A stretch of 64,000 nt of DNA from Oscillospiraceae bacterium. Its GTDB lineage: Bacteria; Bacillota; Clostridia; Oscillospirales; Acutalibacteraceae. Location of the stretch: assembly GCA_015065845.1 (NCBI GenBank), contig SVPQ01000003.1, positions 1 through 64,000 of the forward strand. Direction: 5' to 3'. Position 1 is the first letter of the stretch. Each line of letters opens with the position of its first letter. The notes under the pieces are model-generated. The model was not told the DNA's origin. It saw nothing but the letters and a program-made list of their open reading frames with translations, and did no database searches. A program made the translations under genes and the position numbers. Below are positions 8,837-18,383 of this stretch, one piece after another.

Positions 8837-11800
8837 ATGTTGCAGTTAAAAAACATTTTTAAAATTTACCAGATGGGTGACGCTACACAGACAGCACTTA
8901 AAGATGTAAGTGTTAATTTTCGCGACAATGAATTCGTTTCAATTTTAGGGCAAAGCGGTTCAGGTAAAACCACACTTTTAAATATTATTGGTGGTCTTGA
9001 CCGCTACACCAGTGGTGACCTTATAATTAATGGTGTTTCCACAAAAAATTATACCGATTCAGACTGGGACACTTACAGAAACCACTCAATCGGTTTCATT
9101 TTTCAGAGTTATAATTTGATTCCTCATCAGACTGTACTCTCTAATGTAGAAATGGCTCTTACTCTTTCGGGTGTTTCCAAAAAAGAACGCCGTGAAAGAG
9201 CCGTTGCAGTTTTAGAAAAAGTAGGTCTTACTGACCATATAAATAAGAAACCTAATCAGATGTCAGGCGGTCAGATGCAAAGAGTTGCAATTGCCCGTGC
9301 TTTGATTAACAACCCTGACATTCTTTTAGCAGACGAACCAACAGGTGCTCTTGACAGCGAAACAAGTATTCAGATAATGGATTTACTTAAAGAAATCGCC
9401 AAAGACAAACTAGTTGTTATGGTTACCCATAACCCTGAACTTGCAGAAAAATATTCTACACGAGTTGTTAATTTACTTGACGGTAAAATTATAAGTGATA
9501 CTGACCCTTGCGATATTACAGATGAAACACAGAATCACGAAACTAAAAACAAAGTTTCTATGTCTTTCTTAACTGCACTTTCTTTAAGCTTCAACAATTT
9601 AAAAACCAAAAAGGCTCGTACAATTTTAACTTCTTTTGCCGGTTCTATCGGTATTATAGGTATTGCTCTTATCCTTTCACTTTCACAGGGAATGAGCGAT
9701 TATATTGATAATGTGCAGAAGAAAACAATGGAATCTTACCCTATAACAATAGATTCAACTGCATTTGATGCCCTCGGTATGTTCTCTTCCAACGATAATG
9801 ATAAAGAAAGCAAAGACCAGAAGCATCGAAATGAAAAAGAAAAGAAGAAATTCAAAAATGCGGTTTATGCAGACTATGGTTCAATTGAAGCAAAAGAAAC
9901 AATGGCTTCAACTATAAAAAAGAATAATTTAACAGAGTTTAAAAAGTATCTTGATGACCCGAGCAGTCCGATTCAGGAGTATTTAGGCGAAAACGGTGTT
10001 GTTTACTCTTACGATATAAAATTCTCTGCATTTTCTTATAATGACGACAAAAAATTTATAGATTCAGATTCAGAAGTAAATGAAGAAGAAAACGGCGGAT
10101 TTTTCTCTGGATTTTCTGCATTTTTTGGTGGTGAACAAGCTGACAGTGCAAAAAATTTCTCTGAAATAATAAAAGGCGCTGACGGTGAAGTTATAAGCAG
10201 TATTGTCACTGATAACTACGATTTGATTTATGGTGTATGGCCAGAAAAATACAATGAGGTTCTTTTAGTTGTAAACAGAAGGAACACTATTTCTGCCAAT
10301 GAATTATATCAATTAGGTTTTATTACAAAAAAGCAATATGACAAAGCAGTAGAAGATATTGAGAATGGTAAAGAAGCGCAAAACATAATTATAAACTACG
10401 ACAAAATCACTTCTCATAGTTTCTATTTAGTACCCGCTTGTGATATGTATTTAAAAAATGACAACGGAACTTTTACAAAAATAGAAGATTATGAAGAATA
10501 TGAAAAAGAATTAACTGAAAACAGAACAAAACTTAAAATAGTTGGTATTATCCGCCCTAGTGAAGATGCAGAAAACACTACAATTTCTACACCAATTGCA
10601 TACACACATTTACTTACTGATTATATTATTGAGCATACTGAAAAAAGTGAAATTGTAAAGGCTCAGAAGAAAACCCCATCTGTAAATGTTTTAAGCGGTA
10701 CAAAATTTGACGCTTCAAGTGAAGAAGAAAAACAAGAAGAAGCAAAAAATTACATAAAATCACTCGATGAACAAGGCAAAGCAAATTTATACAGAATGGT
10801 ACTCTTTTCAGGTAATTCTGAAGAAGATAATAAATCATCATTCTCTATGCCTAATATTCCATCAATACCAAATTTACCTTCTTCTATGCCGGGTACAACA
10901 ACACCTGCAACTAAACCAAATGGTACAGGTACTGTAAAACCTGATATACCTGTAACAAAACCAACTATTCCGACTACTGAAAAACCAACTATACCTACAC
11001 CAAGTACTACCGTGCCTGTTGAAACAACAGTACCAACTACAAATGAAGAATCTTCAACAGAGCAGGATACTACTGTTCCTGTAACAACTCCCGAACAAGC
11101 AATTATCAAGGAGCAACAAGGAGTTATAGCAGGTCAGCAGGAAGCGTTAAGTCAGGCACAGGACACAATAGGCAAACAACAAAATATGCTGTCCCAGGCA
11201 CACTCTGCAATAGCTGGACAACAAAACGCTCTCTCAGATGCACAACAAGTAATTGCAGGTCAACAAAGCGCTTTAATTCAGTCACAAACACAACTGCAAA
11301 TGATGGCTGGTGTTATGAAGCAGATTCAGAACGCTATGAACGAAATGTCTTCTATGACAGAGGACTCAAAATTAGCAGAAAAACTTGACGAATGGGTTGA
11401 CGATAACCCTGACACAGAAATGCTTCTTACTATTTACGACCAGTATATAGGCGAAGCTACTTACGATGATAATTTATCTCAGTTTGGTCTTGTAAGTTAC
11501 GACTCACCATCATCTATAAGTATTTACACTGACAGTTATGAAGATAAAGATTTCGTTTCTGCTTGTATTGTAGATTACAACAGTAAAAAAGGTGAAGACG
11601 AACAAATTATTTACACCGACTACATAGGACTTTTAACTTCTTCTCTCACAACAATAATAAATGGTATTTCTTATGTACTTATTGCATTTGTTGCTATTTC
11701 TCTTATTGTTTCCTGTATTATGATTGGAATTATCACTCACATTTCTGTTATGGAAAGAACAAAAGAAATAGGTATTCTCCGTGCATTAGGTGCTTCAAAA

Positions 11801-12070
11801 AGCAACATTTCACAAGTATTTAACGCAGAAACATTTATTATTGGTTGTTGTTCAGGACTTTTAGGAGTTATAATTTCATTCCTTGCTTTATTCCCGATTA
11901 ACGCAATAATAGAAAGAGTTACCGAAATCGAAAACCTTAACGCACAATTACCGATTCTTGCGGCAGTTGCGCTTATTGCGATAAGTATTTTAATAACAAT
12001 TATGGGTGGACTCATTCCATCACGCAAGGCGGCAAAAAAAGACCCTGTTGTAGCATTGAGAACTGAATAA
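8837..12070 (+). CDS. MacB-type ABC transporter: ATPase-FtsX fusion with long repeat-rich extracellular domain
   Basis: In 1077 residues the ATPase (1-230) has Walker A GQSGSGKTT, signature MSGGQMQR and Walker B LLADEPTGALD. An FtsX/MacB permease follows: one membrane helix near 265-285, a large outside domain of about 640 residues, and three helices near 935-965, 998-1022 and 1038-1063. The outer domain holds a Pro/Thr-rich stalk (about 685-750) and then a Gln-rich coiled coil (about 753-820) built of repeated GQQ..LSQAQ units. Such fusions act as mechanotransmitters or in peptide/lipoprotein export and antimicrobial resistance. Nothing nearby gives the substrate. AGAAGGAA precedes the ATG. 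Confidence 0.9.
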   Translation: MLQLKNIFKIYQMGDATQTALKDVSVNFRDNEFVSILGQSGSGKTTLLNIIGGLDRYTSGDLIINGVSTKNYTDSDWDTYRNHSIGFIFQSYNLIPHQTVLSNVEMALTLSGVSKKERRERAVAVLEKVGLTDHINKKPNQMSGGQMQRVAIARALINNPDILLADEPTGALDSETSIQIMDLLKEIAKDKLVVMVTHNPELAEKYSTRVVNLLDGKIISDTDPCDITDETQNHETKNKVSMSFLTALSLSFNNLKTKKARTILTSFAGSIGIIGIALILSLSQGMSDYIDNVQKKTMESYPITIDSTAFDALGMFSSNDNDKESKDQKHRNEKEKKKFKNAVYADYGSIEAKETMASTIKKNNLTEFKKYLDDPSSPIQEYLGENGVVYSYDIKFSAFSYNDDKKFIDSDSEVNEEENGGFFSGFSAFFGGEQADSAKNFSEIIKGADGEVISSIVTDNYDLIYGVWPEKYNEVLLVVNRRNTISANELYQLGFITKKQYDKAVEDIENGKEAQNIIINYDKITSHSFYLVPACDMYLKNDNGTFTKIEDYEEYEKELTENRTKLKIVGIIRPSEDAENTTISTPIAYTHLLTDYIIEHTEKSEIVKAQKKTPSVNVLSGTKFDASSEEEKQEEAKNYIKSLDEQGKANLYRMVLFSGNSEEDNKSSFSMPNIPSIPNLPSSMPGTTTPATKPNGTGTVKPDIPVTKPTIPTTEKPTIPTPSTTVPVETTVPTTNEESSTEQDTTVPVTTPEQAIIKEQQGVIAGQQEALSQAQDTIGKQQNMLSQAHSAIAGQQNALSDAQQVIAGQQSALIQSQTQLQMMAGVMKQIQNAMNEMSSMTEDSKLAEKLDEWVDDNPDTEMLLTIYDQYIGEATYDDNLSQFGLVSYDSPSSISIYTDSYEDKDFVSACIVDYNSKKGEDEQIIYTDYIGLLTSSLTTIINGISYVLIAFVAISLIVSCIMIGIITHISVMERTKEIGILRALGASKSNISQVFNAETFIIGCCSGLLGVIISFLALFPINAIIERVTEIENLNAQLPILAAVALIAISILITIMGGLIPSRKAAKKDPVVALRTE

Positions 12071-12077
12071 AATATAG

Positions 12078-12103
12078 ACCCGAAGAATTTTAATTCTTCG
12101 GGT
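12078..12103. terminator. Bidirectional hairpin terminator
   Basis: A perfect 12-bp stem (12078-12089 with 12092-12103) has a 2-nt loop and is followed on the plus strand by GTTTTTTCTTTTT. The stop codon of the convergent 88-residue gene lies in the loop. Confidence 0.8.
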
Positions 12104-12356
12104 GTTTTTTCTTTTTGTAAGTATAATTTTCAAATCCATCTGCCCAGAAAGTTTTATTAAGAAATTTGGGAGTCTTAAATCTTACAATTTTCAAAACATA
12201 AAATCTATCTGGTCTTAAGGAAAAGCCTTGTTTTGTTTTTAATTCTTCAATTGCCTCGTTTGCCCTTTTTAAACTATCATAGATGCCAATATTAAAAAAG
12301 TGAAAATGCTCTTTTTGGTTTGTTATAAAGAAATAAAAAACTTTATAATAAATCAT
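12090..12356 (-). CDS. Small DUF7336-like protein
   Basis: This 88-residue protein starts with a hydrophobic strand-rich segment, then GIYDSLKRANEAIEELK, a GF..RPDRF segment and a late WADGF motif. That spacing resembles the small DUF7336 family (a beta-alpha-beta fold ending in W-x-x-G-F), whose function is unknown. It overlaps the upstream TPR gene by 4 bp, so the two are translationally coupled. The lysine-rich tail is at the C-terminus. The family match is by eye and only moderately sure. Confidence 0.6.
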   Translation of the reverse strand: MIYYKVFYFFITNQKEHFHFFNIGIYDSLKRANEAIEELKTKQGFSLRPDRFYVLKIVRFKTPKFLNKTFWADGFENYTYKKKKHPKN

Positions 12357-13432
12357 TTATATTCACCTTCTTCAAACTCATTTACAGAAACAAATTCCCA
12401 ATTTTTAAAATTTTCAGGTTTCATTGAAAATAACGCTTCGTATTCACTATTTAAAGTTTTAACGCAATAATTTTTACATCTCACTATAAATCCGGTATCC
12501 GTTTTTTCAATTTTACAAGCTAAATCTCTTTGAACAAACGGTAATGTTTTTGTTAATTTACGAGATATAACCTTTGCTGCTCTCCTGCTTTTTCTGTTAA
12601 GAATTAAATCTTCTAAATCTTCTTTCTCATTTATTAAATCACACCAAAAACTTTTATATTTTGTTCTGTCTTGTGGAACTACATAATAATGCAAATCTTC
12701 GCCTTTAAATATTGCTTCTGTCATAGGTTTGCAACTTTCAATGAAATGTGGCGATAACTGTGAAAGCAATAAACCTACTCTGGCTTTTTCACCTGAAAGT
12801 GCATTCAAAACCGTCACCACATAATCTCTAAATTGATTTTGTGAACTATCATATTTATATGATTGTTCCATTGTAGTTACTGATTTTTCGTATTCATGAC
12901 AATACAAATAAACAGTTGCTAAATCATAATAAATGAAACTTACTATTTTTGATTGTTCAGCACTTAATTTTTTATCTTCATATATTTCTAATGCCTTTTT
13001 GTAATAGTAAGTTGCTTTTGTACATTCAGAGTCTCTTTGTGCGAACTTTGCAGTTCTGTAATATGGAGTAAATGCTAATGGAAAAATAAAATTTATATCA
13101 CTACAGAGAAGTCTGCTATAGTATTTTTCCATTTTCTTTAAGTCTTTTGTAAGTTCATAACAAAGACCCGTAAAATAATTAACTGCCATTTCATCATGTT
13201 CATTATTACAAAGTGATTCAGCAATTTTTAGTTTCCCTAACGCTTTTTTACATTCATTTTCTGATATATTGGTAACTGCCGCAGTAAAGTGAATCTGTGC
13301 TTCATAGTTCTCTTCAAATGCACATGAAAAAAAGTCTCCGAACAGCTTACCGTGTATCTCACGCCATTTTTTATAATTCTCGTTTGTTATACCAAATTCC
13401 GTCAATTTATGTGCAAATTCATTTATATCCAT
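12353..13432 (-). CDS. TPR-repeat protein of unknown function
   Basis: The 359 residues have no signal peptide. The centre (about 60-240) consists of paired helices with TPR spacing, for example the KATYYYKKALEIYEDKK and YDLATVYLYCHEYEKSV segments. The last 100 residues form a separate mixed domain with an NRKSRRAAKVISRK basic patch. TPR proteins usually mediate protein-protein contacts. It forms a two-gene unit with the downstream DUF7336-like gene; no partner elsewhere is evident. The start follows a weak GAGGGAAAT ribosome site. Confidence 0.75.
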   Translation of the reverse strand: MDINEFAHKLTEFGITNENYKKWREIHGKLFGDFFSCAFEENYEAQIHFTAAVTNISENECKKALGKLKIAESLCNNEHDEMAVNYFTGLCYELTKDLKKMEKYYSRLLCSDINFIFPLAFTPYYRTAKFAQRDSECTKATYYYKKALEIYEDKKLSAEQSKIVSFIYYDLATVYLYCHEYEKSVTTMEQSYKYDSSQNQFRDYVVTVLNALSGEKARVGLLLSQLSPHFIESCKPMTEAIFKGEDLHYYVVPQDRTKYKSFWCDLINEKEDLEDLILNRKSRRAAKVISRKLTKTLPFVQRDLACKIEKTDTGFIVRCKNYCVKTLNSEYEALFSMKPENFKNWEFVSVNEFEEGEYK

Positions 13433-13527
13433 ATAATTTCCCTCCGCACAACTTGTCTATCGTTTTAAACATTATATCATAACAATAAGAAAAGTAAAAG
13501 TGTTTTTTAGAATTAGCCATCAATATG

Positions 13528-13556
13528 TTGCATAAGTATGTTTCGTGTGTTATAAT
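13528..13556 (+). promoter_or_regulatory. Sigma-A promoter of the metallophosphoesterase gene
   Basis: TTGCAT (13528-13533), exactly 17 bp, then TATAAT (13551-13556), about 30 bp before the start at 13587. Confidence 0.75.
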
Positions 13557-13586
13557 TGCAAAAACAAAACAGAAAAGGGGTACATT

Positions 13587-14903
13587 ATGCCAAATTTCAT
13601 TTCGCAAATAATTGCAAAGGTTTTCACTTCAATTGTAGGATTCGTTTATTTATTAACCGGTTTTAAAAGCGGTTTTACAGGCGAAAAAATTTCTACACCT
13701 GAAGATTTCGAGCCCGTGCTTCGTTTTATTGCTTGTTCAGATATTCATTTAGATGGTACTGAAGACCAGATAAACGCTATAAGACTTAAAAACTTAATAA
13801 CTGATGTTTACAAATACGCTGAAACACAGAGTTACAAAAACCTTGACGCTTTAATGGTTGTTGGCGACTTTGCCGGTGGCGGTGCAGAAGAAGAGTACGC
13901 TATGTTCAATAAAATAGTTAATTCTGTTTTGAAAGACGAAACTCAGTTACTCACTGTTTTAGGTAACCACGAATTTATAAATTATCGTGATATTGATGCA
14001 ACTGTCGGTTACGATGTTTATAAAAAAATGATAAATGAAAATGTAGACACAGATGTTGTTGTAAATGGTTATCATTTTATCGGAGTTTCTTATGATAACA
14101 ATGGTGAAACATTTAAAGGCAAAACAGAGTGGCTTCGTGAAAGACTCGACAACGCTACAAAAGAAGACCCAAATAAACCTGTTTTCGTTTACCAGCACCC
14201 GCACCCTACTCTCACAGTTTATGGTAGTATTAACTGGAGTGACTTTGATATAAGAAAGGTTTTAAGCAAATACCCGCAAGTTGTTGACTTTTCAGGTCAC
14301 TCACACTACTCTCCAAGCGACCCGAGAAATGTATGGCAAGGTGAATTTACTGCTATTGGCTGCGGTTCATTAAAAGCACTTATGGGCAACTTGAACTACA
14401 TAGAAGGCGATGTTGACGCACCGGGTGAATCTGCTGCTGCGTGGGTTGTTGAAGTAGATAAAGACGGTAATGTAAGTCTTAAGCTTTATGACGCAGATAA
14501 CAGAATGTTCTTCGAGAATATTGACTATTACTTTACAAATTTAAGCGATTCTTCAAAAAGAACTTACACCTGGGGCAAACAAAAATCACTTGATACTAAA
14601 CCTGAATTCCCTGAAAATGCAAGTATAAAAAATACTGTAAACGAAAACAAAGAAACTGTCATTTTCTTCCCTGAAGCAAGAGGCTACTACGAAGCAGAAA
14701 ACTACAAAATAACAGTAAAAGACAGTAACAATAAAAAAGTGTTTGAAAAAACCGTTATTTCTGAATATGTAAGAGCAACTGACGAGGATGTAAAAGTAAA
14801 CCTTGGGAAATTAGAAAAAGGTGACTACAAAGTAAAAGTTACATCTTACACACCTTATGCTAAAAAGGGTCAGGTATTAGAAAATACAATTACTGTAAAA
14901 TAA
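13587..14903 (+). CDS. Secreted or membrane-anchored metallophosphoesterase
   Basis: The ATG at 13587 is preferred over an in-frame ATG 42 bp upstream because AAGGGG precedes it and the upstream one lies inside the promoter. The 438 residues begin with a hydrophobic segment (about 5-28) likely serving as signal or anchor. The calcineurin-type motifs follow in order: SDIHLDG, VVGDFAGGG, LGNHEF, the H of QHPHP, and SGHSH, giving the full dimetal site. A C-terminal beta-sandwich (about 340-438) resembles an Ig-like module. It probably hydrolyses phosphate esters at the cell surface. It is monocistronic. Confidence 0.85.
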   Translation: MPNFISQIIAKVFTSIVGFVYLLTGFKSGFTGEKISTPEDFEPVLRFIACSDIHLDGTEDQINAIRLKNLITDVYKYAETQSYKNLDALMVVGDFAGGGAEEEYAMFNKIVNSVLKDETQLLTVLGNHEFINYRDIDATVGYDVYKKMINENVDTDVVVNGYHFIGVSYDNNGETFKGKTEWLRERLDNATKEDPNKPVFVYQHPHPTLTVYGSINWSDFDIRKVLSKYPQVVDFSGHSHYSPSDPRNVWQGEFTAIGCGSLKALMGNLNYIEGDVDAPGESAAAWVVEVDKDGNVSLKLYDADNRMFFENIDYYFTNLSDSSKRTYTWGKQKSLDTKPEFPENASIKNTVNENKETVIFFPEARGYYEAENYKITVKDSNNKKVFEKTVISEYVRATDEDVKVNLGKLEKGDYKVKVTSYTPYAKKGQVLENTITVK

Positions 14904-14905
14904 AA

Positions 14906-14940
14906 AAACTTCGGATAGACAAAAAATCTATCCGAAGTTT
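14906..14940. terminator. Bidirectional hairpin terminator
   Basis: A 14-bp perfect stem (14906-14919 with 14927-14940) with a 7-nt loop lies between the convergent metallophosphoesterase and RsmF-like genes, with T-runs on both outer sides. Confidence 0.85.
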
Positions 14941-16299
14941 TTATTTTAACCTCAAACCCTTTGGGTAGTGATTTTTGGCTCTGCCATCTACTACCTTTAC
15001 ACCGCCCAGAGAACAACCATTAACAGTTACAACTGACCAGCCATTTTCGCAAGTCGTACTGAACTCTTCACCGTGTAAATATTTTTTAATTTCTTGACTA
15101 TCTACTGAAAGTTCAATTTTTCTTTTGAAACTTTCGCCCATTGCCATAAAAAACTGATGGTGTGGCTGAATATAATTTTTCTTTATTTCGCCGATTGTAA
15201 CGCCTTTCATATAAACAGTTGCTTTGGTTGTATCAAAGTCACCGTTAAAATAAATTGGTGTATCGTTATTCATTTTTACACAGTTTTTATCGTATGTAGT
15301 AAGCACACTGTCGAGAAAATCGAAAACTGTTTTATCAATTTTCTGATTATCGCCTTTTGTTTTTTTAAACTGCGTTTGCCTTTCAGGATTTGTGTTGTGC
15401 AGAAGTGCCATAAACTGACCTTCGCCCTTGTTTTTATGCGGATAAACTCTTCGGGTAAACTGAATATTTTCGCATTTACATCCATCAAAAAACATACCGT
15501 CAGAAGTATTTTTTTCTACTTCTTCATTTACCCTTAAAAGTTCAAATTCAGGGTGATTATTTAAAAATTCATCTATAAGCATTTCATTTTCTTCGAGTGA
15601 AAATGTACAGGTCGCATACACAATATAACCACCATTTTTAAGGCATTTAGAAGCATTTTCTAAAATCTCCATTTGACGAATGGCACATTTTTCTACATTT
15701 TCTTTACTCCATTCGTCAATTGAAATCTGCTCTTTTCTGAACATTCCTTCACCAGAGCAAGGTGCATCTACCATTATAAAGTCAAAAGTTTCAGGGTAAA
15801 GTCTTGCTATTTTTCCTGAATCCATACAAGTAGTAATTGTATTTTTAAGACCTAAGCGTTCAACATTACTTGTAAGAATTTTACACCTTGACGGAATAAT
15901 TTCATTAGACACTAAAACACCGTTTTCGCCTAATTTGTTGCGAATCTGACTGCTTTTGCCACCAGGTGCAGAGCACATATCTAAAACTACCCAATCTTCA
16001 CCTATTGCAAGGCACTCTGCAGGTGCCATAGCACCAGGCTCCTGAACATAAATCATCCCTGCGTGATGGTATGGGTGATTACCTATTTTTTCGTAATCAA
16101 AGTAAAATCCCGTAGGTGAATATGGAATTTTTTCTGTATTAAAAACATTAATTTTATTAAAATCTTCAAGTGAAATTTTGTCGGTATTAACACGGAATGA
16201 CCTTACAGGCTCTTCTTCCAAAGAAGCCTTGTAAGCTTCAAATTCATCACCTAAAAGATTTTTCATTCTATTTTCAAAATCTATTGGTAATGTTTTCAT
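14941..16299 (-). CDS. RsmF/RsmB-type rRNA (cytosine-5) methyltransferase
   Basis: This 452-residue protein has the NOL1/NOP2/Sun fold: N-terminal RNA-binding part, then the SAM motif CSAPGGKSSQI, the catalytic DAPCSGEGMFRKE with its conserved Cys, and the second catalytic Cys in YATCTFS. The C-terminal ~120 residues match the extra PUA-like domain of RsmF-type enzymes. It would make m5C in 16S rRNA (RsmF in E. coli modifies C1407), though the exact site in Clostridia is not visible here. It overlaps rsmE by 4 bp and forms an operon with it. Confidence 0.9.
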   Translation of the reverse strand: MKTLPIDFENRMKNLLGDEFEAYKASLEEEPVRSFRVNTDKISLEDFNKINVFNTEKIPYSPTGFYFDYEKIGNHPYHHAGMIYVQEPGAMAPAECLAIGEDWVVLDMCSAPGGKSSQIRNKLGENGVLVSNEIIPSRCKILTSNVERLGLKNTITTCMDSGKIARLYPETFDFIMVDAPCSGEGMFRKEQISIDEWSKENVEKCAIRQMEILENASKCLKNGGYIVYATCTFSLEENEMLIDEFLNNHPEFELLRVNEEVEKNTSDGMFFDGCKCENIQFTRRVYPHKNKGEGQFMALLHNTNPERQTQFKKTKGDNQKIDKTVFDFLDSVLTTYDKNCVKMNNDTPIYFNGDFDTTKATVYMKGVTIGEIKKNYIQPHHQFFMAMGESFKRKIELSVDSQEIKKYLHGEEFSTTCENGWSVVTVNGCSLGGVKVVDGRAKNHYPKGLRLK

Positions 16300-17048
16300 T
16301 CGTTAATATCCCCTAATTCCATTTCTGCGTAAAGCATACACATTGTAACAGACGCAATAGCGGCAGTTTCTGTACGGAGAATTCTGCTACCCAAAGAAAT
16401 AGTTTTACCATTTTTCTCGGTTACCAAATCAATTTCTTTTTCACTGAAACCGCCCTCAGGCCCAATAATTATGCCAACTGTATCACCATTTTTAATAAGT
16501 GACAATGCTTCTTTTGTCGCTTTCATTCCCTCTTTGTTTTCATAAGGTACTAAAAGAACTGAAAGTTCTTCTGTCTTCTCCAAAAATTGTTTATAAGAAA
16601 TAATATCATTTACCTTTGGTATAATAACGCGTTTGCTCTGTTTTGCGGCACTTTCTGCAATAGATTGCCAACGCTCTTTTTTACTTTTCTTTTTCTTTTC
16701 TTCAACTTTTACAACACATCTGTTCATTTCGACAGGTGTAATTTCTTCTACTCCTAATTCTACCGCTTTCTGAATTATGAGTTCCATTTTATCGCTTTTA
16801 GGTAACCCTTGGAACAAATGAATTTTAACAGGCAAGTTTGTGTCATGGTAGTTTTTTTCTATAATTTCGGCTTTCACATAGTCAGAGAATATTTCTATTT
16901 CACAAAGTGATGCTTGTCCGTTACAACTCACTAAAATTGTGTCACCAGTTTTCATGCGAAGTACATTACTTATATGATTAAAATCTGACTCTGTAATTAT
17001 AAAAGAATCACCCTGCTTTTCACTTTCATTTACAAAGAAATTATACAT
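16296..17048 (-). CDS. rsmE: 16S rRNA (uracil(1498)-N(3))-methyltransferase
   Basis: The 250 residues have the usual RsmE layout: an N-terminal PUA-like domain (1-70) and a SPOUT methyltransferase domain with the knot motifs IIGPEGGFSEKEID and LGSRILRTETAAIA. The length is normal for the family. It methylates U1498 of 16S rRNA using SAM. It is the first gene of the rsmE-rsmF pair, with an ATGA overlap into the second gene. Confidence 0.95.
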   Translation of the reverse strand: MYNFFVNESEKQGDSFIITESDFNHISNVLRMKTGDTILVSCNGQASLCEIEIFSDYVKAEIIEKNYHDTNLPVKIHLFQGLPKSDKMELIIQKAVELGVEEITPVEMNRCVVKVEEKKKKSKKERWQSIAESAAKQSKRVIIPKVNDIISYKQFLEKTEELSVLLVPYENKEGMKATKEALSLIKNGDTVGIIIGPEGGFSEKEIDLVTEKNGKTISLGSRILRTETAAIASVTMCMLYAEMELGDINE

Positions 17049-17111
17049 ATTACCACCGCCCGTCTAAAATACAACTATTATATCATAAATTTTTATGCAA
17101 TAAAATTAGTT

Positions 17112-18383
17112 TTAATGTATTTTTTTCATTAACTTGAAATACTCACCATTTTCATCTGCACCGTCAAAAAGAACTTCTGTAAACCCAAACTTTCTATAAA
17201 GGTGCAAAGCATTAACATTATCTTTATCTACACCAATTGTCATTTCAGAAAATCCCATTTCTTTTGCTTTCTTTATAAGAAATTTTAAAATTTCACTACC
17301 AATACCACGATTCTGATATTCTTTTTTTACTATCATTCTTGAAACATAAACTCTTTTTTTCGGTATGGTGTAATCGCTGTCACCTGTGTCTAACACCAAC
17401 GCACCCTCACCTATAAACTCACCATTGATTTTATAAATAAAAACAAGGCGTTTGCCTGTTTCAATTTCTTTTCGCCAGGTTTCTGCAAGAGGTTGGTTTT
17501 TCATATTCCATATATTTGAACACTTGTTATAATATTTTACATCAAGTCTTTCTATTACAATACTTGCAAACTCTGTAAATGATTTGTTAATTGTTTTATA
17601 TTTCATATTTGCAATATCTTTTAATGAGTATCTTTTCATAAGATACCTGATAAATCTGCACCCTAAAAAATAACCAACATCAGAGTGTCCATTGTAAAAA
17701 CACCAATCGCCGAAAAAGTCCTGAACACTCTCTTTATTATCAAGCCTACGAAGATATTCTTTTTTTATTTCATTTTCGTGCTCATAGCACCAATTAAGCC
17801 AACCATCTTTATTTTGATGATAAAATTCATCATCACCGCATAGAATTTGCTCACAAACCATTGCTATACCTTCACAATAAAGCTGTGTTATTGCTTTTCT
17901 GCGCTTTGTAAATGTGGGAATATCAAAATTCCCATTAAGTTTATGCCACAAGTGACCTATTTCGTGTAAAATCAATCCACTTAAGTTTTGCTCATCGCAC
18001 CAGTTAAGCTCAATAATTTTTTCAATACCTAACAAAACAGTGTTTTTATTATCAAGTGTTGTTGCCCAACCTGCACCATTACAAAGACCTAAATAAAGAA
18101 TAATATCAATGTCAGGTTCTTCTTTAAAAAGTTTTGAAAGATTTTCATTTAGTTTATCTGCAACTAATTGAAAATTTTCACTGACCAAGTCAATTTTCTC
18201 TTCATTTAAAGCAAGTTCTATTACAGGTAAGACATCTTTATTGTAATCATAATTTTTAATATCATTTTCGCATTTAGATGGCAATTCTTTTGATATTTCA
18301 GCTGCGTATTCGCGCCATAAATTAATATCAAAACCATTCTTAAATGTTGTTTTAATTTTATCGGAAGTATTTATAACTTTCAT
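17112..18383 (-). CDS. Zincin-like domain fused to a GNAT acetyltransferase
   Basis: The 423-residue protein joins two domains. The N-terminal about 280 residues carry HEIGH (H140, E141, H144) and a downstream E171 in YCEGIA, the spacing of a gluzincin metallopeptidase site. The last about 135 residues are a GNAT N-acetyltransferase with the acetyl-CoA motif YQNRGIGSEIL and the closing NVNALHLYRKFGF signature. I know of no characterised protein with this pairing. It overlaps the upstream kinase-like gene by 4 bp, within a GNAT-kinase-GNAT gene set. Whether the peptidase half is active is untested. Confidence 0.8.
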   Translation of the reverse strand: MKVINTSDKIKTTFKNGFDINLWREYAAEISKELPSKCENDIKNYDYNKDVLPVIELALNEEKIDLVSENFQLVADKLNENLSKLFKEEPDIDIILYLGLCNGAGWATTLDNKNTVLLGIEKIIELNWCDEQNLSGLILHEIGHLWHKLNGNFDIPTFTKRRKAITQLYCEGIAMVCEQILCGDDEFYHQNKDGWLNWCYEHENEIKKEYLRRLDNKESVQDFFGDWCFYNGHSDVGYFLGCRFIRYLMKRYSLKDIANMKYKTINKSFTEFASIVIERLDVKYYNKCSNIWNMKNQPLAETWRKEIETGKRLVFIYKINGEFIGEGALVLDTGDSDYTIPKKRVYVSRMIVKKEYQNRGIGSEILKFLIKKAKEMGFSEMTIGVDKDNVNALHLYRKFGFTEVLFDGADENGEYFKLMKKIH

